Source: an uncultured Microbacterium sp.
GTDB taxonomy: Bacteria; Actinomycetota; Actinomycetes; Actinomycetales; Microbacteriaceae
Assembly (NCBI RefSeq): GCF_945952435.1
Contig: NZ_CAMFHZ010000016.1
Span: forward strand, 22,159 to 86,158
Length of the DNA stretch: 64,000 nucleotides
Direction of reading: 5' to 3'
The position numbers and the translations under genes are program-made. This document shows, piece by piece, positions 17,985-25,537 of the stretch; within the stretch, counting starts at the first letter, position 1, and every line of letters starts with the position of its first letter. Under the pieces are notes generated by a model, which did not search any database, had not been told where the DNA came from, and was given only the letters and a program-made list of their open reading frames with translations.

Positions 17985-20060
17985 ATGTCCACCGCAACCA
18001 CCGCTCCAGGGGTGACGCGCGCCGAGCGCAAGAGCGCCGCCCCGATCATGACGCACCGGCAGATCCTGTTCGTCATCTACGGCCTCATGGCCGGCATGTT
18101 CCTGTCGTCGCTCGACCAGACCATCGTCGGCACTGCGATCCGCACGATCGGCGACGACCTGCACGGCCTCGACCAGCAGGCCTGGGTCACCACGGCGTAC
18201 CTCATCACGTCGACGATCTCCGTCCCGATCTACGGCAAGCTCTCCGACATCTTTGGCCGGCGCCCGCTGTTCATCTTCGGCATCACCGTGTTCATCCTGG
18301 GTTCCGTGCTGTCGACGTTCTCGACGTCGATGCTGATGCTCGCGGGCTTCCGCGCCTTCCAGGGCATCGGAGCCGGCGCGCTCATGTCGTTGCCGCTCGC
18401 GATCATGGCCGACATCCTCGCGCCGCGCGAACGCGCCAAGTACCAGGGCTACTTCTTCGCCGTCTTCGGCGTCTCCTCGCTCATCGGACCGCTCGTCGGC
18501 GGGATCTTCGCCGGCGCCCACCAGATCCTCTGGATCGACGGGTGGCGCTGGGTGTTCCTCATCAACCTGCCGATCGGCCTCATCGCCCTCGCCATGGTGA
18601 TCGCGTTCCTGCACCTGCCGAAGGTGGGCAAGCACGAGAACCCGCGGATCGACTGGTGGGGTGCGACCGCTGTGATCGTGGCCCTCGTCCCGCTGCTGCT
18701 CGTCGCGGAGCAGGGCCGTGAGTGGGGCTGGGCGTCGCCCGGCGCGATCGCCTGCTACGTGGTCGGAGGCCTCGGCGCCGTCGCGTTCGTGCTCATCGAG
18801 ATCGCGATGAAGAACGACGCGATCATCCCGATCCGCCTGTTCCGCTCGAACGCGTTCTCCTGGGCGACGATCATCGGCGTGCTCGTCGGCTTCGGCATGT
18901 TCGGCGCGATGATGACGATCCCGCTCTACATGCAGATCGTCGCAGGCCTCACCCCGACCGAGTCGGGCTTCGCGATGCTGCCGATGGTGGTCGGACTCAT
19001 GGCCTCCTCGATGGCCGCGGGGCAGATCACGGCCCGGACGGGCAAGTACGGCTTCTTCCCGCGCACGGGCACGCTGACCACGGCGCTCGGCTTCCTGCTG
19101 CTCACCTTCGTCTCCTCGACCACCGGCGTCTGGTACATGATGATCGGCATGTTCGTGGTCGGCCTGGGGCTCGGCCAACTCATGCAGTCGCTCACGATGG
19201 CCAGCCAGAACGCGGTCAACGCGCCGGACATGGGCGTCGCCACGAGCGCAGCGACCTTCTTCCGCCAGATCGGCGGAACCCTGGGCACGGCGATCATGCT
19301 GTCGATCCTGTTCACGCTGCTGCCGCTCAACGTCACGCACAGCATGGCCGACAAGCCGACGCTGACCGCCGCCCTGGATGCCGCGCTCGACCCCGCCGTC
19401 GCGGGGAAGGCGAACAACCAGGCCGTCATGAAGCAGCTCTGGAACCCGATCGTCGGACCGATCCAGGACAACATCCAGGCGGGTCTCGACAAGGGCACCG
19501 CGCAGGCGAAGGCCGCGGCCGACAAGGCCGTGACCGATGCCGTCACCGCGGGCGTGGACCAGGCCGTCGCGGCCGGGCAGCTTCCCGCCGCCGCCGCACC
19601 GACCGTGATCCAGCAGAAGGTCGCGGAGGCCACCCCGGCCGCCGAAGCCAAGGCGCTGCAGGCCGTGGCAGACAAGGCGAACGCGTCCGTATCGGACGGC
19701 AGGGTCGTCGTCGACTGGTCGAACGACGCGCAGCGCAGCCACTGGGTCGGCGAGGTCGTGCCGGAGATCACGAAGAAGCTGAACTCGGGCACGTCCCAGG
19801 CGTCGAGCGGCACGAAGAGCTCGACCAACGACACCTCTTTCCTGAACGGGGCGGACGCCGCGCTGACGAAGCCGTTCATGGTCGGCTTCACCCAGGCGAT
19901 CGACGTGATCTACTGGGTCGGCTTCGGCGTGCTGCTGCTCGCCTTCCTGCTGAGCTGGTTCTTCAAGGCGCCACCGCTGCGTCGCGTCTCGGCTCTGCAG
20001 GAGCAGGCCGACGCGGCCGGTGTCACCGAGACCGGCACGATCAGGACGCAGAAGGCCTGA
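17985..20060 (+). CDS. DHA2-family MFS efflux pump 2 with long Ala-rich insertion
   Basis: This 691-residue paralog of pump 1 is very similar over the whole transporter part. It keeps the canonical TM1 motif SSLDQTIVGTAI, GKLSDIFGRRPLF and the FFRQIGGTLGTA segment. Like pump 1 it carries a roughly 190-residue Ala-rich insertion before the last transmembrane helix, but that region has diverged more than the membrane core. I chose the ATG at 17985 (GAAGGG upstream), which aligns with the pump 1 start; the frame is open to 17940. Substrate is unknown. Confidence 0.92.
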   Translation: MSTATTAPGVTRAERKSAAPIMTHRQILFVIYGLMAGMFLSSLDQTIVGTAIRTIGDDLHGLDQQAWVTTAYLITSTISVPIYGKLSDIFGRRPLFIFGITVFILGSVLSTFSTSMLMLAGFRAFQGIGAGALMSLPLAIMADILAPRERAKYQGYFFAVFGVSSLIGPLVGGIFAGAHQILWIDGWRWVFLINLPIGLIALAMVIAFLHLPKVGKHENPRIDWWGATAVIVALVPLLLVAEQGREWGWASPGAIACYVVGGLGAVAFVLIEIAMKNDAIIPIRLFRSNAFSWATIIGVLVGFGMFGAMMTIPLYMQIVAGLTPTESGFAMLPMVVGLMASSMAAGQITARTGKYGFFPRTGTLTTALGFLLLTFVSSTTGVWYMMIGMFVVGLGLGQLMQSLTMASQNAVNAPDMGVATSAATFFRQIGGTLGTAIMLSILFTLLPLNVTHSMADKPTLTAALDAALDPAVAGKANNQAVMKQLWNPIVGPIQDNIQAGLDKGTAQAKAAADKAVTDAVTAGVDQAVAAGQLPAAAAPTVIQQKVAEATPAAEAKALQAVADKANASVSDGRVVVDWSNDAQRSHWVGEVVPEITKKLNSGTSQASSGTKSSTNDTSFLNGADAALTKPFMVGFTQAIDVIYWVGFGVLLLAFLLSWFFKAPPLRRVSALQEQADAAGVTETGTIRTQKA

Positions 20061-20112
20061 GCGACGGGCCGGGGCGGATCGGATCCGTCCCGGCCCTCCG
20101 CGAGGAGGAACC

Positions 20113-20730
20113 ATGAGCAAGGACGACAACGGCGAGGGCCGCAGAGAGCGCAAGAAGCTGCAGACCCGGCAGGCGCTGCACGCGGCCGCGCTGCGCCTGG
20201 TCGAGGAGCAGGGACTCGACAGGACCACGATCGAGCAGATCTGCCAGACGGTCGACGTCTCGCCGCGCACCTTCTTCAACTACTTCCCGTCCAAGGCCGC
20301 CGCCGCCCTGAACCTGCCCGAATCGGGCGTCGCCGACGAGGTCATCGAACGTTTCCTCGCGGCAGAGGGCGAGCTGGTCCCGGCGCTGTGCGATCTCGTC
20401 GGTGCATCGATGGACGGGCGGATGGACCGGGCGCGGATCAAAGAGCTGCTGCTGCGGCGACCGGAGCTGCTCCCGGCGTTCTCGCAGTGGATGGGATCCG
20501 TGCGCGAGCAGTTCATCGAACTCGCCGGGCGGCGCACGGACGATCGGGACGCCGCGGTGAGCGCGGTCTCGCTCGTGCTGGCGGCGCTGAACGTGCTCGT
20601 GCACACGCAGGAGACCCCCGAACAGCCGGCGCCCGAGCGTCTGCTCGGAGCGGTGGACGGGCTCGTCGCGGTGCGGACGGCACCGATGACCGCGTCCCCC
20701 ACAGCCTCGGTGGCCGCCGCGTCGCGATGA
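20113..20730 (+). CDS. TetR-family repressor 2
   Basis: This 205-residue TetR protein shares with TetR 1 the block RRERKK-QTRQALH-AAL, the recognition region VSPRTFFNYFPSKAAAAL and the RRPEL-PAF-QWMG motif in the ligand domain. The pair arose with the pumps by tandem duplication of a two-gene unit. GAGGAGG precedes the ATG. It probably represses its own pump and may cross-bind the site before pump 1. Confidence 0.9.
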   Translation: MSKDDNGEGRRERKKLQTRQALHAAALRLVEEQGLDRTTIEQICQTVDVSPRTFFNYFPSKAAAALNLPESGVADEVIERFLAAEGELVPALCDLVGASMDGRMDRARIKELLLRRPELLPAFSQWMGSVREQFIELAGRRTDDRDAAVSAVSLVLAALNVLVHTQETPEQPAPERLLGAVDGLVAVRTAPMTASPTASVAAASR

Positions 20731-20735
20731 CCGTT

Positions 20736-20770
20736 CTGTCGTGCCGGGCGGAACTCGCCCGGCACGACAG
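20736..20770 (+). terminator. Terminator after TetR 2
   Basis: CTGTCGTGCCGGGC (20736-20749) pairs perfectly with GCCCGGCACGACAG (20757-20770) around a 7-nt loop, 5 bp after the stop. Confidence 0.8.
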
Positions 20771-20778
20771 CGAAACCC

Positions 20779-20808
20779 TGGACAAGCGCAGGCTCGCTCG
20801 CCTAAGGT
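20779..20808 (+). promoter_or_regulatory. Strong-looking orphan promoter
   Basis: TGGACA (20779-20784) and TAAGGT (20803-20808) are 18 bp apart. It sits directly after the tetR 2 terminator, yet the next ORF starts nearly 490 bp later, so its transcript would be a small RNA or a very long leader. Confidence 0.5.
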
Positions 20809-20994
20809 TGTACTGCGCACCTGAAGACAGCCGCGTCGCGATCGTCCCCAGCGAACGCGTGAAGGTTTCCCCAGACCGGCGGCTCGTGCGTTTTCGGCCC
20901 CCTCGGCGCATCCAATCCCCAAAATGGATCCTCCGGGGGGGCCCTTCTTCATCCCCCGCCTTGCGGCTTGGTTCGATGATAGCCCGGATATCGG

Positions 20995-21042
20995 AATTTG
21001 TCCCCCATTTGGGGGACAAATTTCTTCGAGATGGGGTATGCT
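20995..21042. promoter_or_regulatory. Perfect 28-bp palindrome over a -35 region
   Basis: AATTTGTCCCCCA (20995-21007) and TGGGGGACAAATT (21010-21022) are exact inverted repeats around TT. A -10-like TATGCT lies at 21037-21042, so the palindrome covers the -35 position. Two-fold symmetry with only 2 nt at the centre favours a protein-binding operator over an RNA terminator. Confidence 0.6.
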
Positions 21043-21071
21043 GATCCCAGACGCACCCTCCGGTCGTCCTT

Positions 21072-21104
21072 GGGCCCCCATCGCTCCCCCCGCGGTGGGG
21101 GCCC
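21072..21104 (+). other. Stable hairpin in possible csp leader or small RNA
   Basis: GGGCCCCCATCGC (21072-21084) pairs with GCGGTGGGGGCCC (21092-21104) with one G.T wobble and a 7-nt loop. It lies about 30 nt after the start expected from the TATGCT element. Confidence 0.55.
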
Positions 21105-21214
21105 GCTCATGTCCGGGCTCCTGCCTGTCTTCTGCCTGTCTTCCGCGGGTGCGCCGACTGATCCGACGCCTCAGATCGTCGTGCAACGTTTGTGTCACTG
21201 TGTCTCATGGGGTG

Positions 21215-21242
21215 TTGCGCGCGCCGTGCTCTCGGCTAGCGT
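21215..21242 (+). promoter_or_regulatory. Proximal promoter of the cold-shock gene
   Basis: TTGCGC (21215-21220) and TAGCGT (21237-21242) are 16 bp apart. A start near 21249 would give a leader of about 45 nt. Confidence 0.5.
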
Positions 21243-21294
21243 TGGCAGCGTCGACGCATCTGCGCCGACGTAAGCCCAAGCAAGAAGGCAGTAC

Positions 21295-21498
21295 ATGACT
21301 CAGGGCACGGTTAAGTGGTTCAACTCGGAGAAGGGCTTCGGCTTCATCTCCCCCGACGACGGTGGAGCTGACGTGTTCGCGCACTACTCCGCCATTGCAT
21401 CCTCCGGCTACCGCTCTCTCGACGAGAACCAGCGCGTCGAGTTCGATGTGGCGCAGGGCCCGAAGGGCCTGCAGGCCGAGAACATCCGTCCGCTCTGA
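21295..21498 (+). CDS. Cold-shock protein, CspA family
   Basis: This 67-residue single cold-shock domain protein binds single-stranded RNA and DNA and melts RNA structure. RNP1 (KGFGFIS) and RNP2 (VFAHYSAI) are intact, and the start [16 protein letters not shown] is canonical. AAGAAGG precedes the ATG. A strong terminator follows 15 bp after the stop, so it is monocistronic. Whether it is cold-induced cannot be read from the sequence. Confidence 0.97.
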   Translation: MTQGTVKWFNSEKGFGFISPDDGGADVFAHYSAIASSGYRSLDENQRVEFDVAQGPKGLQAENIRPL

Positions 21499-21513
21499 GC
21501 GACACGGACTTCG

Positions 21514-21545
21514 ACTCCCCGGGGCTTCGGCCTCGGGGAGTTTCT
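21514..21545 (+). terminator. Intrinsic terminator of the cold-shock gene
   Basis: ACTCCCCGGGGC (21514-21525), tetraloop TTCG, GCCTCGGGGAGT (21530-21541): a 12-bp stem with one wobble, followed by TTTCTTC. Confidence 0.88.
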
Positions 21546-21602
21546 TCGTCTCCGGGGCGGATCGCGCGCCGGGGTCGGGATCCGGGGGTCAGGATCCGGG
21601 GG

Positions 21603-22274
21603 TCAGGACCCGGGGAGCAGGATCCGTTGCAGTTCCGCGGCGGTGCCGACCTCGGCGACCGCGCCGCGCGCCTCGCTGGGCTCGCTGAAGCCCCAGTCCA
21701 CGAAGATCACAGGGATCCCGTACTGGGCGGCTCCGTCGACGTCGTGGTGGCGATCGCCGACGAGCACCGGGCGGGAGACGTCGACCCCGGCCTCCGTGAG
21801 CCGCACGAGAGCCCGTCCGATCACCGCCGCCTTACTGTCGTGCTGTCCCGGGACGTCCGGGCGGGCGCCGGCGACCACGACGAAGTCGTCCCTGAGCCCG
21901 TAGTGCTCCAGGATCGCGAGCACCTGGTTCTCCGGCTTCGAACTCGCGGTGGCCTGCGGCACCCCCGCGTCCGAGACCGCGCGCAGCACCTCCGGGATGC
22001 CGTCGTAGATCCGCACGCTCGCGGCATAGCCGTCGCGAGCGGCGAGATCCCGGTACATCGTCACCGCCCGTTCCGCGTCCTCGGGGCTCATGCCGCCGCG
22101 TTCGCGGAAGGATTCGTACATCGGCGGTCCGATCCAGAACGACAGCTCGTCCGCGGTCGGGGCGGGCCGGCCGAACGCGTCGAAGACCTCGACGAGCCGG
22201 GGCAGGATCCCTGCGGACGCGTCGGCGATCGTGCCGTCGACGTCCCAGAGGACGCAGGAGTACGGAGAGGGCAT
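21603..22274 (-). CDS. HAD-superfamily hydrolase, phosphoglycolate phosphatase-like
   Basis: This 223-residue HAD hydrolase has the nucleophile motif DVDGT (D11, D13), a helical cap, the TASSKP motif II/III region and the acidic GDRHHD motif. Length and cap type fit the Gph/PGP subgroup that dephosphorylates small phosphate esters such as phosphoglycolate; the substrate is not determined. Start at 22274 (MPSPYSCVLWDVDGT) places motif I at the usual distance; the frame is open upstream but shadows nucS. A short direct repeat, GGATCCGGGGGTCA, lies over and beyond the stop (21578-21605). Confidence 0.88.
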   Translation of the reverse strand: MPSPYSCVLWDVDGTIADASAGILPRLVEVFDAFGRPAPTADELSFWIGPPMYESFRERGGMSPEDAERAVTMYRDLAARDGYAASVRIYDGIPEVLRAVSDAGVPQATASSKPENQVLAILEHYGLRDDFVVVAGARPDVPGQHDSKAAVIGRALVRLTEAGVDVSRPVLVGDRHHDVDGAAQYGIPVIFVDWGFSEPSEARGAVAEVGTAAELQRILLPGS

Positions 22275-22336
22275 GTGTTCCAGCCTATGGGCGGAGCGGG
22301 TCGAGCCCTGCGGTCGGCCGGCACCCGACCCCGGGT

Positions 22337-23032
22337 TCAGAACAGGCGCGGTGCGCCCGACTCGATGCCCTTCATGTCCTCGTAGTCGAGAACGAGGCAG
22401 CGGATCCCCCGGTCCTCGGCGAGCACGCGCGCCTGCGGTTTGATCTCCTGCGCCGCGAACACGCCCTGCACGGGCGCGAGGTGCGGGTCGCGCCCGAGCA
22501 GCTCGAGGTAGCGGGTGAGCTGTTCGACGCCGTCGATGTCGCCGCGGCGCTTGACCTCCACCGCGATCGCGGCGCCCGCGCCGTCGCGCACCATGAGGTC
22601 GACCGGGCCGATCGCGGTCGGATACTCGCGGCGCACGAGGGTCGCACCCTCGGCGATCCGATCGACCTGCTCGGCCAGCAGCCGCTGCAGATCCGCTTCG
22701 ACGCCGTCCTTCTGCAGCCCGGGATCGACGCCGAGCTCGTGCGCGGAGTCGTGCAGGATCTCGTAGATCTGCACGCGGAGCGCATCGCCCGTCTTCTGAT
22801 GCGTGACGCGCCAGACGGCGGTGACGCCGGCCGACGCCTCCTCCTCCCCCGGCTCCTCGGACTCGAGGCGGCACGGCGGGCTCATCCAGTTCAGCGGCTT
22901 GTAGCTGCCGCCGTCCGAGTGCACGAGCAGGCTGCCGTCGCCCTTGTGCACGAGCAGGCGCGTGGCCAGGGGCAGGTGGGCGTTGAGGCGGCCGGTGTAG
23001 TCCACGGCGCAACGGGCGATGACGAGACGCAC
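22337..23032 (-). CDS. nucS: Mismatch-specific endonuclease NucS (EndoMS)
   Basis: This 231-residue protein is NucS, which replaces MutS/MutL mismatch repair in actinobacteria by cutting both strands at mismatches. The N-terminal DNA-binding/dimerisation half starts [16 protein letters not shown]. The C-terminal RecB-like nuclease half shows D145 (GPVDLM) and E159-K161 (VEVKRRG), followed by QLTRYLELL. It ends in APRLF, the C-terminal beta-clamp-binding motif of the family. Length and termini match, so the gene looks complete and active. Confidence 0.95.
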   Translation of the reverse strand: MRLVIARCAVDYTGRLNAHLPLATRLLVHKGDGSLLVHSDGGSYKPLNWMSPPCRLESEEPGEEEASAGVTAVWRVTHQKTGDALRVQIYEILHDSAHELGVDPGLQKDGVEADLQRLLAEQVDRIAEGATLVRREYPTAIGPVDLMVRDGAGAAIAVEVKRRGDIDGVEQLTRYLELLGRDPHLAPVQGVFAAQEIKPQARVLAEDRGIRCLVLDYEDMKGIESGAPRLF

Positions 23033-23088
23033 CAGAAGAGCCTAGCCCGCGCCGACGCGTCGGTTCCGACGCCCGGTGCGGGCGTGCC

Positions 23089-24315
23089 TCAGGCCGCAGA
23101 CACCTTCTCGTCGGCCCGGAGCGGACGAGCGGCGCCGGAGAAGAGGCCCGAGAACGCGGCGAGCACCACGAGGATGAACAGCGTGTTCAGCAGGCCGATG
23201 TGGTTGCTGATGAATCCCAGGATCGGCGGGCCGCCGAGGAAGGCGATGTAGCCGATCGTCGCCGCGGCGCTGACCCGTGCGGCGGCTTTGGCGGGGTCGT
23301 CGGCCGCGGCGGACATGCCCAGCGGGAATCCGAGCGAGGCGCCGATCCCCCACAGGGCCGCGCCCACGAAGACGAGGGGCACGCTCGGCGCGAGGATGAA
23401 CAGCAGGATCCCGCCCGCCGCCGCGACCGCGAGCACGCGCAGCACGATGACCCGTCCGAAGCGGTCCACGAGAGGGCCGCCGAAGAGCCGCACGACCGTC
23501 ATCGCGACGGAGAACACGGCGAGTCCTGCCGCACCCAGCGCGGGTTCCGCGCCGTGGCCCTCGACCACGCCGAGCGCGAGCCAGTCGTTCGCCCCTCCCT
23601 CGGCGAACGACATGCCGAGCATGACCACGCCGAGCGCGTAGGTGCGGGGCTCCCGCCAGGCCTCCAGGGCCGCGTGCAGGCGGGCGCGGAAGGGCGGCTT
23701 CTCCCCCGCGTCCTCTGGATCCAGCGCCTCGGCTCGGTTCGGCACGTTCGCGACGCCGACGACCGCGATCACCGCGATGAGCAGGGCGATGACACCGGCG
23801 TGCAGCGCCACGCTCACGCCGAGCGCCGCGGCTCCGGCGCCCAGGCCCGCACCGATGACGGTGCCGAAGCTGAAGAAGGCGTGGAACACGGGAAGGATCG
23901 TGGTGCCCTGATGCTGCTCGACCGCGGTCGCCTCGACGTTCATCATGACGTCGACGCTGCCGTTCCCGAATCCGAACAGCACGAGGCCGACGAGGACGAG
24001 GGGCAGCGAGTGCAGGACGTCGGCGCCGAGGCCGATCAGCAGCACACCGAGGGCCACGAGCAGCAGCGTCCTCAGCATCCCCTTGCGGGCGCCCGTGCGG
24101 GCGAGGACCGCGGGGCTCGTCGAGATGCCGACGATCGAGGCGATGCCCATCCCGAGCAGGATCACGCCGATCTGCGCCTTGTCGATCCCCAGGGACTCCT
24201 TGATCGCGGGGACGCGGGAGGCCCAGGTCGCGATCGACAGGCCGCTGGCGAGGAAGATCGCGAAGATCGCCGCGCGCCAGCGCACGACCGTCGGTCGGTC
24301 GAGCTCGGTGTCCAT
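23089..24315 (-). CDS. MFS transporter (YbjJ-like)
   Basis: This 408-residue protein has 12 predicted transmembrane segments and resembles the YbjJ/fucose-permease-like branch of the major facilitator family, with FLASGLSIATWASRVPAIKE at the start and the symmetric repeat around the FGGPLVDRFGR loop. Substrate is unknown. It is divergent from a LacI-family regulator 78 bp away, with a palindromic operator between them, so a sugar or similar ligand is plausible. Confidence 0.9.
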   Translation of the reverse strand: MDTELDRPTVVRWRAAIFAIFLASGLSIATWASRVPAIKESLGIDKAQIGVILLGMGIASIVGISTSPAVLARTGARKGMLRTLLLVALGVLLIGLGADVLHSLPLVLVGLVLFGFGNGSVDVMMNVEATAVEQHQGTTILPVFHAFFSFGTVIGAGLGAGAAALGVSVALHAGVIALLIAVIAVVGVANVPNRAEALDPEDAGEKPPFRARLHAALEAWREPRTYALGVVMLGMSFAEGGANDWLALGVVEGHGAEPALGAAGLAVFSVAMTVVRLFGGPLVDRFGRVIVLRVLAVAAAGGILLFILAPSVPLVFVGAALWGIGASLGFPLGMSAAADDPAKAAARVSAAATIGYIAFLGGPPILGFISNHIGLLNTLFILVVLAAFSGLFSGAARPLRADEKVSAA

Positions 24316-24346
24316 ACGTCAACGCTAGCGGAGCGATCCGTCACAG

Positions 24347-24387
24347 TCGAATCGATTCGATCCGCGAGATCCCGGCGATGTTATTGT
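24347..24387. promoter_or_regulatory. LacI-type operator and leaderless lacI promoter
   Basis: TCGAATCGATTCGA (24347-24360) is a perfect 14-bp palindrome with the central CG typical of LacI-family sites, placed between divergent genes. A -10-like TATTGT (24382-24387) ends 6 nt before the lacI ATG at 24394, so that mRNA is probably leaderless. Confidence 0.65.
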
Positions 24388-24393
24388 CAAGAC

Positions 24394-25479
24394 ATGACCT
24401 CGGACACCGACGCCACCCGCCCGCGGCGGCGTGCCACCATCGCGGATGTGGCACGCGCGGCGGGGGTGTCGCCGTCGACGGCCTCCGTGGTCTTCAGCGG
24501 CAAGGCGCCGGTCGCGGAGGCGACGAAGGAGCGCGTGCTCGGCGCCGCGGCCGAACTCGGGTACACCGGCCCGGATCCGCGCGCCGCATCGCTGCGACGG
24601 GGGAGGAGCGGGATCGTCGCCGTCGCCTTCGAGGAGCATCTCCGCGCCGCGTTCCTCGATCCCGTGAAGACCGCGATGATGGACGGCCTCACCGATGCGC
24701 TCGCCGCGCTCGGTGCGGGAGTCCTGCTGCTGCGGGACGATCCGCATGCGGCGCCCGACGCTCCGACCCTGGCGAGCGCGCCCATCGACGCCGCCGTGCT
24801 GATCGGGTGCAGTCCGCGGATGCGCGGGAGCCTCGAGGACGTGCGCGCGCGCCGTCTCCCGGTCGTCGTGATCGAGGGCGATGCGGGTCAGGACGCGCTG
24901 CGGATCGAGCTCGACAACCGCGAAGCCGCGGGGCAGCTCGCCCGGCACGTCCACGGACTCGGGCACGAGCACGTCGCTGTGGTGACGCTGCCGTTCGACT
25001 CCCTGCGCGAGCGCGGCGATGCGGACGAGGCGCGCATCGCGACCATCACCACGCCGGTCACGCAGATCCGTCTGGAGGCGGTGAGAGCGGTCTTCCCCGA
25101 CGCCCGGGTGGTGTCGGCGGGGGGAAGCTCGATCGACGAGGGGCTGATCGCCGGACGGCTGCTTCTCGCCGAGGGCGAGAGCCGGCCCACGGCGGTCCTC
25201 GCCCAGAGCGACCTCCTCGCGGCGGGCGTGATCCGCGCCGCGGAGGAGGCCGGTCTGCGCGTGCCGGAGGACGTCAGTGTCGCGGGATTCGACGGGATCT
25301 CGGTGGACGGTCTCGGGGCCCATGTGCTGACGACCGCCGTGCAGCCCGCGGTCGAGAAGGGACGCGCTGCGGGGGAGGCCGTAGCACGCCTGTTGGCGGG
25401 GGAGCCTGCGGCCTCGATCCGCCTCACCTGCACGTTCCGGGAGGGCACGACCACCGGACCGGGTCCCGCGCACCGGTAA
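24394..25479 (+). CDS. LacI-family transcriptional regulator
   Basis: This 361-residue regulator has an N-terminal LacI HTH (TIADVARAAGVSPSTASVVFSG, then a hinge helix ending at PDPRAASLRRG) and a periplasmic-binding-protein-like ligand domain ending in a CTFREGTTTGP strand typical of the family. It likely binds TCGAATCGATTCGA and controls itself and the divergent MFS gene. No ribosome-binding site precedes the ATG, consistent with leaderless translation. The open frame upstream is an antisense shadow of the MFS gene. Confidence 0.93.
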   Translation: MTSDTDATRPRRRATIADVARAAGVSPSTASVVFSGKAPVAEATKERVLGAAAELGYTGPDPRAASLRRGRSGIVAVAFEEHLRAAFLDPVKTAMMDGLTDALAALGAGVLLLRDDPHAAPDAPTLASAPIDAAVLIGCSPRMRGSLEDVRARRLPVVVIEGDAGQDALRIELDNREAAGQLARHVHGLGHEHVAVVTLPFDSLRERGDADEARIATITTPVTQIRLEAVRAVFPDARVVSAGGSSIDEGLIAGRLLLAEGESRPTAVLAQSDLLAAGVIRAAEEAGLRVPEDVSVAGFDGISVDGLGAHVLTTAVQPAVEKGRAAGEAVARLLAGEPAASIRLTCTFREGTTTGPGPAHR

Positions 25480-25537
25480 ACTGGTCGCGAACCCGCCCGC
25501 CTGAGTCGCTGAGACCGACGAGCCAGAGGAGACCAGA

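Larger units (their letters stand above)
20771..21294 (+). other. Gene-less, palindrome-rich stretch before the cold-shock gene
   Basis: About 520 bp with no credible ORF. It holds three candidate promoters (20779-20808, around 21037, 21215-21242), a perfect 28-bp palindrome (20995-21022) and a 13-bp-stem hairpin (21072-21104). The short frames in it have poor codon bias. It may encode a small RNA, a long regulated csp leader, or both. Confidence 0.55.

Noticed and set aside
15019..20730. Composite transposon flanked by the duplicated pump genes
   Set aside because: No transposase, terminal inverted repeats or target duplication are visible; simple tandem duplication explains it.
20998..21273. 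91-codon frame starting inside the 28-bp palindrome
   Set aside because: No ribosome-binding site, odd composition, and it spans a promoter and hairpin; treated as noncoding.
23200..24393. Long open frame upstream of lacI on the plus strand
   Set aside because: It is antisense to the MFS gene, rich in Arg, Glu and His as expected for shadow frames of GC-rich DNA, and has no domain content. Only the lacI part is real.
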